The translations under genes and the position numbers were made by a program. The notes under the pieces were generated by a model. The model was given only the letters and a program-made list of their open reading frames with translations. It was not told where the DNA came from and made no database searches. DNA of 64,000 bases from Candidatus Poribacteria bacterium (lineage in GTDB: Bacteria; Poribacteria; WGA-4E; UBA9662). Where the stretch lies: contig PAQF01000003.1 in NCBI GenBank assembly GCA_002709695.1, positions 26,607 to 90,606 on the forward strand, written 5' to 3'. This document shows positions 19,627 to 28,135 of this stretch, piece after piece. How positions within the stretch are numbered: position 1 is the stretch's first letter; the number at the start of each line of letters is the position of its first letter.

Positions 19627-20370
19627 ATGAGTAGAATTCCAGTGGGACTTCAAATGTATACAGTTAGGGATGTATGCGAACAGGACTTTGTTGGAGCTCT
19701 TCGCCAAGTAGCCGATATAGGTTACGAAGGTGTGGAGCTTGCTGGTAATTATGACTTAGAAGCTGAAGTTTTGCGTGATATTCTCGCTGATGTGAACTTG
19801 AACTGCATTGGTAGTCACACAAGCTTTGATGACATCAATCACGTGGCAACATTTCATAAGATAGTTAATTGCAAGTATGTCGGAGGTTCTTCGATGTCAC
19901 CCACAGGATTCCCTACTGATAGCAAAAGTCTCCTGGCCGCGGCAAAATATAGCAATGAGCTCGGTGCAGCATTGCAGGAACAAGGACTTCATTTCTATTT
20001 TCATAATCATGCCCATGAGTTCCAAAAAATCGATGATCGTTATACTTTAGACCTTTTTTATGAGTCTACTGACCCTCAGCTTGTCTACGCACAAATCGAC
20101 GTATTCTGGGTGCAATATGCCGATGTCGATCCGTCAGCCTATCTGCGTCAATATCCAAACAGATGTCCGCTAGTTCATATCAAAGACATGGATAAAAATA
20201 AAGATTTCACTGAAGTCGGTCATGGCATTTTGGATTGGGACGATATTTTTGCTGCCTGTGAAGAGGTAAATGCCCAGTGGTATGTCGTAGAACAGGACAC
20301 TTGCCACCGACCATCAATGGAAAGTGCGAAAATTAGTTTTGAAACCTTTCGTAAACGTGGCATGGTTTAG
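19627..20370 (+). CDS. Sugar phosphate isomerase/epimerase (xylose-isomerase-like TIM barrel)
   Basis: 247-residue AP_endonuc_2-type (PF01261) TIM barrel. Typical start VGLQMYTVRD and YEGVELAGNYDLEAEVLRDIL, metal-site segments FYFHNHAHEFQK, AQIDVFWVQYADVDP and VHIKDM, then EVGHGILDW and WYVVEQDTCHRPS. The His, Asp, Asp/His and Glu ligands expected for the divalent metal are present. The substrate is unknown; relatives act on sugars or inositol derivatives. AGGAGAG lies upstream of the ATG. It stands between the infC terminator and a lipoprotein gene. Confidence 0.87.
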   Translation: MSRIPVGLQMYTVRDVCEQDFVGALRQVADIGYEGVELAGNYDLEAEVLRDILADVNLNCIGSHTSFDDINHVATFHKIVNCKYVGGSSMSPTGFPTDSKSLLAAAKYSNELGAALQEQGLHFYFHNHAHEFQKIDDRYTLDLFYESTDPQLVYAQIDVFWVQYADVDPSAYLRQYPNRCPLVHIKDMDKNKDFTEVGHGILDWDDIFAACEEVNAQWYVVEQDTCHRPSMESAKISFETFRKRGMV

Positions 20371-20442
20371 ATCAGATTTAGTCTTCAGATTGCAGAAGTG
20401 GAAGGTTCTTACTTCTGTTATCCTTGTTCTTTTTAGTCTGAA

Positions 20443-22623
20443 ATGGCAGGTCTCTTGATTTACCGGATGACCCTTTTCTTATGCCTGTTATCATCAATTT
20501 TTGGGTGTACAGACCAAGCTGTAAAAACTCCTCCAGCTGAATCTGCTAAGCTTACCCATCAGCTACCTCAAATAACTGACCAGCCAACCTCGGCAAAAGA
20601 TTGGCCTATGTTTATGTCCAATCTCCAGTTCTCGGGCCATAGTATAGATACTAATCTGCAACCACCTCTTCGCCTACGTTGGAAATTTAAAACAGGAGGG
20701 CAAATACTCGCAAGCCCAATTGTTGTTAACAACACTGTCTACGTAGGATCTAACGATGGTTTTTTCTACGCGTTCGAAGCCAAAATATGGAAAATTAAAT
20801 GGACATTTCGTGGCGAGGAAAGCATCCGTAACGCCGCGGTGTTTTGGAATAACCGGATTTTTTTTAGCACCACGAATAACATGATTTACGCCCTATCCGC
20901 TGAAACAGGAGATAAAATCTGGGAATACAAATCACAATCATGGATTAATACATCTCCAGTAGCTTCGGCAGGACAAATTTACTTTGGAGGTTATAGCGAT
21001 AAAATTTATGTGTTCAATGCTGTAACAGGCAAACTTATAAGATCGGTTCGAAGGAGAATACAAATTAGTGGAACCGAGTATGCTTGTGTGCAAGGCAAAC
21101 TTGCACCGGTATCAATCGAACATCAAACCAATCAGTGGCGAAATCTAGTTCCGTTTTCACAGAGCTTGTCAGTTTCGGCAAACAACGTTGTCTATATCGG
21201 AGCTCGTGATAATAAGATCTACGCAATCGACATCAGCTCAAAGAAACAGGTCTGGACATATGAAACCAACGGATATGTTGATGCAGCTCCTGCGATTTCA
21301 GATGGAATGCTCTACGTAGCTTCTTGTGATGGTTACATCTACGCTTTTGAAAATGATACTGGCACGCAACAACAGGTGAGACAGAAACCAGGAAGAACTG
21401 GCACAATAGTTTCTGATAATAGGCAAGTTTATGAAACCTCGAGGCTTGTACAAAATAAACTAAGACTGAACGACGGTGTAAAAGTTAGTATTATCAGCAG
21501 GGAAGGCCTACATTATCAAATTGTACTGCCCAATGGGGAAACTGGCTGGGTTGACCGAACATCAATCGGCGTCTTTGATCAAAAAGATGAAATCTCGTTT
21601 AATACGATTGTTTGTTCAAACGTTGAAACGCTTAAGCTTATCAAAGGTGCTGAGTCACCACATTGGTCACCAAATGGAAATCTAATTGCATTCTTACGGC
21701 GGAAAAATCTGGCTGGCCAATATTGGAAAGCGAGTGAACTATGGATCACAAACCCAATATCGAATAAATCGAGGCGATTATGCAGTGGTGACTTTTACAA
21801 TCCTAATCTTTCATGGTCCCTTGATGGTAATTTTATTACTTTTGAAGCTTACCACCAAGGTGAAAGTTACGTATGGATAATCGATCGTTTCGCCAAAAAC
21901 CTCACTAAATTAATAAAAGGAGACGCCCCAGCATGGTCACCAATAGCAAACCGGGTTGCTTTCCGCCGTTGGGAAGAAGGTATTGACACAATTTACCTTA
22001 TGAATGCGGACAAAACAGGTCTAAAGAAAATTGTAGGTATTCCAATCGAAGGAAAGATTAATACATTTACTTACCTGAATCCGCCGATATGGTCACCGAA
22101 TGGACAGAATCTTGCTCTTGGTATGGATCGAGAATATTTTAAGGATGGGTACGCCAAAGTGCTAATCTACAAAATTAGCGGTAAAAAATCAAAAGAGTTT
22201 TCCACTCAGTCCCAACGAGTTGGACAAATCTCATGGTCACAGGATACATCTAAAATAATGTATGTCACAACAGGGAACTTGAAACCTGATCCAACACTTG
22301 ACAAGAGAATATACCTAACTAGTATAAATTTACCCAGTCAAACAAAAACCATTAAGCATACTTCTCCTTCGTGGTCTCCAAGAGGAGATCGAGTGGTCTT
22401 TATGGAACGGGAGGATTGTATGGGAATTCAATGGAAGGTTTGGCTGCTAGAACTCGAAAAAAATCAAATGGTTGCTATTGCTCGAACGAAGAAGTTTTTG
22501 ACTGCTGTTGAATGGCTTCCGGACGGAGATCGAATTTGCCTGTGGCATACATCAAAATATTTGCGTGGTGGTGAATACCGTCCTGCAACAACAAAGGGAT
22601 GGATCGTTAAAATCAATTGGTAA
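20443..22623 (+). CDS. Lipoprotein with PQQ-type propeller, SH3-like and TolB-like (PD40) propeller domains
   Basis: 726 residues. Lipobox SIFGC at about residue 22 gives a lipid-anchored protein; start may be ATG 20443 or 20467. Residues about 50-310 contain PQQ/quinoprotein-like repeats (GQILASPIVVNNTVYVGS, GDKIWEYKSQSW, KQVWTYETNGYVDAAPAIS). Residues of about 320-375 look like an SH3b module (RTGTIVSDN, GVKVSIISREG, GETGWVDRTSIGVF). From about 390 on there are WD40-like PD40 repeats of TolB type with WSPNG, WSLDG, WSPIA, WSPRG and WLPDG turns. This two-propeller architecture with an SH3 linker is uncommon. It is likely a periplasmic scaffold, perhaps binding wall material or partner proteins; no enzyme site is evident. 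Confidence 0.82.
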   Translation: MAGLLIYRMTLFLCLLSSIFGCTDQAVKTPPAESAKLTHQLPQITDQPTSAKDWPMFMSNLQFSGHSIDTNLQPPLRLRWKFKTGGQILASPIVVNNTVYVGSNDGFFYAFEAKIWKIKWTFRGEESIRNAAVFWNNRIFFSTTNNMIYALSAETGDKIWEYKSQSWINTSPVASAGQIYFGGYSDKIYVFNAVTGKLIRSVRRRIQISGTEYACVQGKLAPVSIEHQTNQWRNLVPFSQSLSVSANNVVYIGARDNKIYAIDISSKKQVWTYETNGYVDAAPAISDGMLYVASCDGYIYAFENDTGTQQQVRQKPGRTGTIVSDNRQVYETSRLVQNKLRLNDGVKVSIISREGLHYQIVLPNGETGWVDRTSIGVFDQKDEISFNTIVCSNVETLKLIKGAESPHWSPNGNLIAFLRRKNLAGQYWKASELWITNPISNKSRRLCSGDFYNPNLSWSLDGNFITFEAYHQGESYVWIIDRFAKNLTKLIKGDAPAWSPIANRVAFRRWEEGIDTIYLMNADKTGLKKIVGIPIEGKINTFTYLNPPIWSPNGQNLALGMDREYFKDGYAKVLIYKISGKKSKEFSTQSQRVGQISWSQDTSKIMYVTTGNLKPDPTLDKRIYLTSINLPSQTKTIKHTSPSWSPRGDRVVFMEREDCMGIQWKVWLLELEKNQMVAIARTKKFLTAVEWLPDGDRICLWHTSKYLRGGEYRPATTKGWIVKINW

Positions 22624-22694
22624 CCAATTATTTAATGTGGTTCATCGTTTTTATGATAGAATGGTAGAGCTAAAGTTTAATTAGGAAATATCAA

Positions 22695-23780
22695 ATGCCT
22701 CAAGTTGTTATCGGACATACGGATGACCTCAAAAGTCTCGAACCTATTTATGACAGTTTTCACGATGCGCACCCTGAATTAAAAATAGGGTATGAGGAGT
22801 TTGAAGGGGAAGGGGAATTTACCGCTCAACACGAAGGAATTCGATTTATCTGGATCGAGCAAGGAGAGGGCGAAGTCTACCTTGATGTTGGTTACCGAAC
22901 ACAGGAAGGTGATGGTGAAAAGCTACCTGACTGTTATACAAGTGAGAAGGTCGACACCGAAAATTTACCCATTTTGCAAGCAATTGCAGAAAACCTAGAT
23001 ACACTTCATCCAAAAGTCTTACTACACGTTGAATCAATTTTGAGCCGGTTTGATGGAGAGATTACAACTGGTGATATTTCCAATGAAATCCGACTGATGG
23101 TAGAAACGGGAATTGACCAAGTTGACTGGACAAGTCGTCCAAAAGTTCGCCGTTCTTTCGAATTACTCCTGGAAAACTACTCGCAGATGGGTTGGTCAAC
23201 AAAGCAAGAAGGTTCTTTTGAACCAATCAAGGTTGGTGATCAACTGACAGTTACGACTGACGAACCGGTACGTGTTCGTGGTAAATTTCGATACTGGTGG
23301 ATTGAAGATACAAGCATATTCATGACACACGTAACAACTGTCAGACGATTGAATTATATTAAAAACGCTGCTACTAAACCTAGCGAGTTTCTGGGTTTGG
23401 CTATGCCATGGTTGTGCTACACCGAAACTGAGGATAAACTGGATGGTGTCAACAGTGTCAACAACCATGTCTTTCATATTACAGATCAAAACTCGCAGAC
23501 ACACTATCACCCTTCTGAAGCTATTGGTGGAGGCAAACCGCAACACGAGATTCATATCGCTCTTGAGCCAAATGCTTTGGGAATTGAGATACAAAAACAC
23601 GATAGTTATATTGACATCTTTCCCGAGGTAGAGGACTTAACTGTTCATCAGAAAATTGAGCTATCTCCGGGTACCGTTGTTTATATCCCTCCTGCAACTG
23701 GACACCGTACCGTAAATGCTGTTGTTAGTGTGTTAGGAATACCTGGATTCAAACTGAATAACACCATTTTGCTCGACTAA
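22695..23780 (+). CDS. Cupin-fold protein of unknown function
   Basis: 361 residues without a signal peptide. The C-terminal part (about 255-350) is a cupin: motif 1 THYHPSEAIGGGKPQHEIH and motif 2 SPGTVVYIPPATGHRT, which supply the His/Glu/His metal ligands. The N-terminal 250 residues are not recognised. They include an acidic start (GYEEFEGEGEF) and an all-helical middle (EIRLMVETGIDQVDW). Probably a metal-dependent cytoplasmic enzyme or sugar-binding protein. A weak extended -10-like TGATAGAAT lies just upstream. Confidence 0.68.
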   Translation: MPQVVIGHTDDLKSLEPIYDSFHDAHPELKIGYEEFEGEGEFTAQHEGIRFIWIEQGEGEVYLDVGYRTQEGDGEKLPDCYTSEKVDTENLPILQAIAENLDTLHPKVLLHVESILSRFDGEITTGDISNEIRLMVETGIDQVDWTSRPKVRRSFELLLENYSQMGWSTKQEGSFEPIKVGDQLTVTTDEPVRVRGKFRYWWIEDTSIFMTHVTTVRRLNYIKNAATKPSEFLGLAMPWLCYTETEDKLDGVNSVNNHVFHITDQNSQTHYHPSEAIGGGKPQHEIHIALEPNALGIEIQKHDSYIDIFPEVEDLTVHQKIELSPGTVVYIPPATGHRTVNAVVSVLGIPGFKLNNTILLD

Positions 23781-24203
23781 CGAGCCTCAATCCGTCAAGA
23801 GGACTGTCCTTGAAATTCACTATCGTCTTTCCGTAACTGTTTGGCCCATCTAGATAGAATGGCTAATCCTAACAACTAAATCAGGTTACCAGCAATGTAA
23901 AAGAGTAAGACAATAGAATCATGGCCATTTACTCCGACAAGTATTCTACCAGCTTAAACCCTTAACAAATTAAGTTGAATTTGTTCTTTTTGATATAAGT
24001 TATATGTTTTGGCCTATGCCAAATAAACACTTTATTAGTGGAAATTTCGTGAATTTGGGCTACATCATATCGATAAAAGCCTAATACAGTAAAAGCTAAT
24101 TAAACGATCAAAAAAGACTAAAGATATAGTGTTTTGTTAGTTGAGCCTAATAATTACTTTGACTTCTTGGGTAAAGAATGAACCGACTTGAAAGCCGAAG
24201 CAC

Positions 24204-24231
24204 CTAATTCTGGAAATATTTCCAGAATTAG
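24204..24231. repeat. 28-bp perfect palindrome
   Basis: CTAATTCTGGAAAT joined directly to its reverse complement ATTTCCAGAATTAG, with no loop. No T-run suited to an intrinsic terminator follows (ATTTTATC only). It sits about 45 bp upstream of the -35 at 24276, a position that suits a regulator-binding site. Confidence 0.75.
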
Positions 24232-24235
24232 ATTT

Positions 24236-24253
24236 TATCTGTTATAACAGATA
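24236..24253. repeat. 18-bp perfect palindrome
   Basis: TATCTGTTATAACAGATA is self-complementary over 18 bp and begins 4 bp after the neighbouring 28-bp palindrome. It ends 22 bp upstream of the predicted -35. Confidence 0.7.
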
Positions 24254-24275
24254 TGCCTCCAAACAAACTCGGGTT

Positions 24276-24305
24276 TTGAGTTGCCTGCCATCTTTGGATT
24301 ATAAA
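24276..24305 (+). promoter_or_regulatory. Promoter for the lipid kinase gene
   Basis: TTGAGT (24276-24281), 18 bp, TATAAA (24300-24305). Predicted start near 24312, about 28 nt before the ATG at 24340. Confidence 0.45.
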
Positions 24306-24339
24306 TGGTTGTCAACGACCACACCGAAAAGTTCCGCAG

Positions 24340-25230
24340 ATGAGAGTAAACCTATCAACTTTCAGGCTAATTGCCAATCCAATCTCTGGAAAAGGAAAAG
24401 GCCGGAAGTTTTCTGAAATCGCTCTAAAAAAACTTAACACCGCCGGGCTAGAAGGCGAATTATTTCTTACGACTGGGCCTGGTCACGCAAATCAGTTGGC
24501 ACAAGATGCGATTTCAACAGGAATACGATGGCTAATTGCTTGTGGTGGTGACGGAACCATACATGAAATTGTGAATGCTATTGGCCGAAAACAAGATATC
24601 ATTCTTGGCCTAATTCCCTGTGGAAAAGGGAATGATTTGGCATCCGCCCTCCGAATTCCAAAAAATCCGATTCAAGCAATCGAGGTTCTACTTGCTCAAC
24701 AAACACGTCAAACCGATCTAGGGAAAATCGGAGATAAGTTTTTTCATACCATTGCAACCTGCGGCTATGATGCGGAAGTCGGACGTCGAGTTACAGAAGA
24801 AGGTTCAATCTTATCTGGAACACTTGCTTACATCCAGAAAGCAATCACCACATTGCCAAAATTTGAGGCTCCAGAGGCTCGAATTGAGGGTGATTTTGGT
24901 ATATTTGAAGGAAAGATACTGCTAACATCAGTGGGAATTACTTCCAGTTATGGCGGTGGTATGAAGATCCTTCCAGATGCAATTTTAGATGATGGATTGT
25001 TTGACGTCTGTATTATCAAGCCAATCCCCAATCTAACAATTTTGCGGATGCTTGCCACACTATATTGGGGTGGGCACACTAACCACCCAGACGTACAAAT
25101 ACATCGGACTCGAACGTTATCCTTAGAGACAAACCCACCACTTAAACTTTATGCTGATGGTGAACTCATCGGACCAGTACCCACCAAAATTGAAATGATT
25201 GATCAACACATCACAATTGTTGTTCCTTAA
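24340..25230 (+). CDS. Diacylglycerol kinase-family lipid kinase (YegS/BmrU type)
   Basis: 296 residues with the DAGK catalytic domain: ANPISGKGKG at the start, the nucleotide-binding GGDGTIHEIVNAI, then GLIPCGKGNDLASALRIP, ATCGYDAEVGRRVTEE and the C-terminal PDAILDDGLFDV and LKLYADGELIGPVP. Such enzymes phosphorylate diacylglycerol or related lipids at the inner membrane face, recycling lipid precursors. No membrane segment is present. The ribosome site at ATG 24340 is poor, but no better start is in frame. It is isolated from other lipid genes. Confidence 0.9.
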   Translation: MRVNLSTFRLIANPISGKGKGRKFSEIALKKLNTAGLEGELFLTTGPGHANQLAQDAISTGIRWLIACGGDGTIHEIVNAIGRKQDIILGLIPCGKGNDLASALRIPKNPIQAIEVLLAQQTRQTDLGKIGDKFFHTIATCGYDAEVGRRVTEEGSILSGTLAYIQKAITTLPKFEAPEARIEGDFGIFEGKILLTSVGITSSYGGGMKILPDAILDDGLFDVCIIKPIPNLTILRMLATLYWGGHTNHPDVQIHRTRTLSLETNPPLKLYADGELIGPVPTKIEMIDQHITIVVP

Positions 25231-25471
25231 CCAACCGAAAATCTTAGTTGCACCACCAGAGCATGGTGCTTAGATAAATCGACATCGAAAACCTAGCATA
25301 TTCTCTTCTTGAGCGACTAACAGGAATTCATTCTGAAAGCCTGAACTAATGAATATGTAATCGAAAAAATATTTCCCATTTTTGTAGCCATGGTAAATCA
25401 GGTAAAAACAGAATAAAGGCCATAAAGCCTCCACCAGTTTTTACTCAGCAACATACTTAACCATTTCCGAT

Positions 25472-25873
25472 TTATCCTTCGAGAATTTTCGTATAAATTT
25501 CCCTGTTCCTCGGACCATCGAATTCACACAGGAAAATTCCCTGCCAAGTACCATAAACTAGCTCTCCTTTGTCTATGATAACCGACTCAGAATTGCCGAA
25601 AAGACACGCTTTAACATGAGCAGCTGAATTATCTTCCATATGCTGATAACGATGATCTACAAATGGAATAATTTCATCAATAATTAATAGAATATCTTTT
25701 GGTACCATTGGATCTGCGTTCTCATTAATTGTGATGCCAGCAGTTGTATGTGGTACGTATATATGGCAGATACCACTTTGAGTTTGGTTGCTGGTGACTA
25801 TTCTTTGGATCTTTTCGGTGATGGGAACAAATTCAGTTTTTCTTTGTGTTCGAACATCAAATTTTTCTAGCAA
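25472..25873 (-). CDS. YjbQ family protein (UPF0047)
   Basis: 133 residues covering the whole family. TEFVPITEKIQRIV opens it, then the conserved GICHIYVPHTTAGITINENADP, YQHMEDNSAAHVKACLFG and the signature GELVYGTWQGIFLCEFDGPRNREI. YjbQ proteins are annotated as secondary thiamine-phosphate synthases, from a weak complementing activity of E. coli YjbQ; the true role is unresolved. Start TTG 25873 with GAGGTACAG upstream. The gene stands alone between the lipid kinase and the moeA region. Confidence 0.93.
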   Translation of the reverse strand: MLEKFDVRTQRKTEFVPITEKIQRIVTSNQTQSGICHIYVPHTTAGITINENADPMVPKDILLIIDEIIPFVDHRYQHMEDNSAAHVKACLFGNSESVIIDKGELVYGTWQGIFLCEFDGPRNREIYTKILEG

Positions 25874-26284
25874 TACTGTACCTCATTTCTTTTTATCAGT
25901 CTATCACAATTTGGTGAAGTGATTCCGTGCGTTCAGAACGTTCAGTTCCTCATTTTCTGTTGACCGCTTTAGGTGAAAGTGTTATGCTTTTCAGCGATAG
26001 GATTTAGTCTACCACAGCATAATTCCTATTAGTCAAATAAAAAAACGATGAAGAGAATTTTTAATTACAAGCTTTGGCGTTTTTGCCATTTGTTTCTTGT
26101 TCATGCTTTTCGGAATTATTGAAATTGAAGAACCAAGAAGGATAATAAATGTTTGCCTCGTTTCATTAGGAATCCTTTCGGTCATTGGGTTTTCCCATAG
26201 AGGGAAATGATTATACGACGAGAAGCTAAATTCAGTTGACCGAACTTATACTACTTTGGTTGACTGCGTGTTGAGAAACTGGAA
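25874..26284. other. Intergenic stretch with a broken small membrane-protein frame
   Basis: About 410 bp between yjbQ and the 66-residue ORF. Apart from the frameshifted small ORF at 26048-26210, nothing was recognised. Confidence 0.5.
26048..26210 (+). pseudogene. Frameshifted small membrane protein (tentative)
   Basis: ATG 26048 opens MKRIF and then runs into a stop. Removing one T from the TTTTT run at about 26058-26062 would join it to a frame reading MKRI-LITSFGVFAICFLF and onward to TGA 26208, about 53 residues. That product would have two hydrophobic helices separated by a charged IEEPRR turn and a C-terminal HRGK, typical of tiny two-helix membrane proteins. Either a recent one-base insertion, a sequencing error in the homopolymer, or chance. 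There is no strong ribosome site. Confidence 0.3.
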
Positions 26285-26485
26285 ATGCCATCAAGACGCA
26301 CCCGGCGGAAACAAGCATTGTTTTATTTTCTACTAACTGGGATATTTGAATTGGAAGACTCATCCCTTTTTGAATTGGTATTAAACTCTAAATGGAGTGT
26401 GGTTAAGGTTGATGCTCAAGGGGAGTTAATCTATCGTAACAACCATGCTCTAAATTTGTTAATGGAGGATAAAATTAAAGTATGA
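26285..26485 (+). CDS. Small hypothetical protein upstream of moeA
   Basis: 66 residues: a basic start (PSRRTRRKQ), one moderately hydrophobic stretch (ALFYFLLTGIFEL), then VKVDAQGELIYRNNHALNLL, which faintly recalls a PAS-type core but is too short to assign. Its stop overlaps the moeA ATG (ATGA at 26482), the usual sign of a translationally coupled real gene. No ribosome site stands out. Not recognised. Confidence 0.45.
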   Translation: MPSRRTRRKQALFYFLLTGIFELEDSSLFELVLNSKWSVVKVDAQGELIYRNNHALNLLMEDKIKV

Positions 26486-27696
26486 TGTTGACGGTTGATC
26501 AAGCTCGAGCCCGAATTTTAGATGCCGTCCCACGTATGCCGGCAAAAAAATGTGGCATTGTCGATAGTCTTGGTTCTATTCTGGCTCAAAGTGTCTATGC
26601 AGGCGAAAATATTCCACCATTTAATAACTCTGCCATGGATGGATATGCGTTGATCGCTAGTGATGTTAAGACCGCCTCAGACGAAAACCCAGTAACTTTG
26701 GATGTCATTGAAACAATCCCTGCTGGTTATGCACCAGTGAAACAGGTGAAGAATGGTCAGGCTACCCGTATTATGACAGGTGCTATGATGCCTGATGGAG
26801 CTGATAGTGTTGTCATGGTTGAAAAAACGAAAGCTCAAGAAAGTAATGTAGACATTTTTGATCCGGCTACAAAAGCTCAGAATGTCCGTTTTATCGGTGA
26901 AAGCGTGAAAACTGGGGATTTGGTAATATCGACAGGGAAATTCATCCGTCCACAAGAAATCGCTATGTTGGCTTCACTCAATATTTCGGAGGTTGATATC
27001 TATCAGCGCCCCAAAGTGGCGGTTGTTTCTACGGGTGATGAGTTAACACAGCTAGGTGAAGAATTGAAACCAGGGAAAATCCGAGATAGTAACCGTTATG
27101 GGATCTGTGCCCAGCTCATTGAAGCAGGATTCGAGGTTATTGACATGGGTATTTGTGACGACAATGTAACCGAACTTGAGCAAACCCTGCGTTCAGCGCT
27201 CGGACAAGCAGATGCCTTAATCACAAGCGGAGGTGTGTCTGTCGGCGACTACGATGTTGTTAAAATTGTTCTTGAAAAATTAGGGGACATCAACTTTTGG
27301 AGAGTAGCTATGAAACCGGGAAAGCCACAAGCTTTTGGAATCGCTGATGGTAAGCCTATCTTCGGTTTACCTGGAAATCCGGTGTCATCATTAACTGTCT
27401 TTGAACTTTTTGTTCGCCCAGCGTTATTCAAGATGGCGGGGTATACCAAGTTGCTGCGCCCAACATTTAAAGCCGTTTTGGAAACTGATATTAAAAACGA
27501 TACGAACCGTGTTAACTTTATGCGGGCTATTATCGAAAAGCATAATGGAAAGTATCATGCTAAAATTACTGGTGACCAAGGTTCTGGTATCCTTTATTCG
27601 CTTGTTTTAGCTAATGGTTTAATTACTATTCCTGTTAACCAAACGATTCATACTGGTGAAACAGTGGATGCACAATTTTTTGGAGATGCATTTTAA
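26482..27696 (+). CDS. moeA: Molybdopterin molybdotransferase MoeA
   Basis: 404 residues, full length. MoeA inserts molybdate into adenylated molybdopterin, the last step of molybdenum cofactor synthesis. Conserved parts: PPFNNSAMDGYAL, ATRIMTGAMMPDGADSVVMVE, VAVVSTGDELTQLGEELKPGKIRDSN, the MoCF domain TSGGVSVGDYDVV, KPGKPQAFG and FGLPGNPVSS. Start ATG 26482 overlaps the upstream small ORF. No other Moco synthesis gene is in the window. A 127-residue unknown protein follows 23 nt later, with its own ribosome site. Confidence 0.96.
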   Translation: MMLTVDQARARILDAVPRMPAKKCGIVDSLGSILAQSVYAGENIPPFNNSAMDGYALIASDVKTASDENPVTLDVIETIPAGYAPVKQVKNGQATRIMTGAMMPDGADSVVMVEKTKAQESNVDIFDPATKAQNVRFIGESVKTGDLVISTGKFIRPQEIAMLASLNISEVDIYQRPKVAVVSTGDELTQLGEELKPGKIRDSNRYGICAQLIEAGFEVIDMGICDDNVTELEQTLRSALGQADALITSGGVSVGDYDVVKIVLEKLGDINFWRVAMKPGKPQAFGIADGKPIFGLPGNPVSSLTVFELFVRPALFKMAGYTKLLRPTFKAVLETDIKNDTNRVNFMRAIIEKHNGKYHAKITGDQGSGILYSLVLANGLITIPVNQTIHTGETVDAQFFGDAF

Positions 27697-27719
27697 AAAT
27701 GTAAGTGAGGGAAAACCTT

Positions 27720-28088
27720 ATGAGTCAGGGAAAAGTTTTTCAAGTCGGAGGTGTAGAATTGCATGTCGATAATCAGTCTCTTGATGATGATGGAGGACCT
27801 TCAGTCCGTGTGTTTGGGGATGTCGATGGGAAATCAATCCAATTGTTACGCTTCGATTGTTTCCGAAAAAACCCTCATTACCACTACGATCCAGTCGCAA
27901 AAAATGACATGCATTCAATTGATGAAACCAGCATTCCTGATTCAGTCAGTTGGACCATTGAACAACTTGGAAACAATCTGCCAGATATGATCCGCACATC
28001 TGGTTATCATAATTTGGCTGACAACGTTGATCAGGCCGCTATAGCATTAATTTTATCAGAAGTAGAAACGTTCATGCTGGCGGACTAA
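27720..28088 (+). CDS. Hypothetical protein with HYHYDP motif
   Basis: 122 residues from ATG 27720; GTG 27705 is in frame but lies in the ribosome site GTGAGGGA, which is spaced correctly for 27720. It has a beta-rich first half (QVGGVELHVDNQSL, PSVRVFGDVDGKSIQLLRFDCF), then NPHYHYDP, a possible metal or ligand site, and a helical C-terminus. No family recognised with confidence. Its position between moeA and an FmdB-type zinc ribbon suggests a small accessory protein. Confidence 0.7.
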   Translation: MSQGKVFQVGGVELHVDNQSLDDDGGPSVRVFGDVDGKSIQLLRFDCFRKNPHYHYDPVAKNDMHSIDETSIPDSVSWTIEQLGNNLPDMIRTSGYHNLADNVDQAAIALILSEVETFMLAD

Positions 28089-28135
28089 ACAACTTTGGTT
28101 CTTTGATTATTTCGTATTAAAAAGGAGTTAAATGA

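Larger units (their letters stand above)
23781..24339. other. 559-bp intergenic region with tandem palindromes and a promoter
   Basis: AT-rich, with no supported ORF or RNA gene. The right half holds two adjacent perfect palindromes (24204-24231, 24236-24253) and a promoter (24276-24305) pointing at the lipid kinase gene. I see nothing recognisable in 23781-24200. Confidence 0.6.

Noticed and set aside
20388..20436. Weak hairpin CAGAAGT/ACTTCTG after the sugar isomerase as a terminator
   Set aside because: Stem of 7 bp with an 11-nt loop and a late, broken T-run; not convincing.
23789..23815. TCAAG...CTTGA hairpin after the cupin gene
   Set aside because: Short, bulged stem with no T-run.
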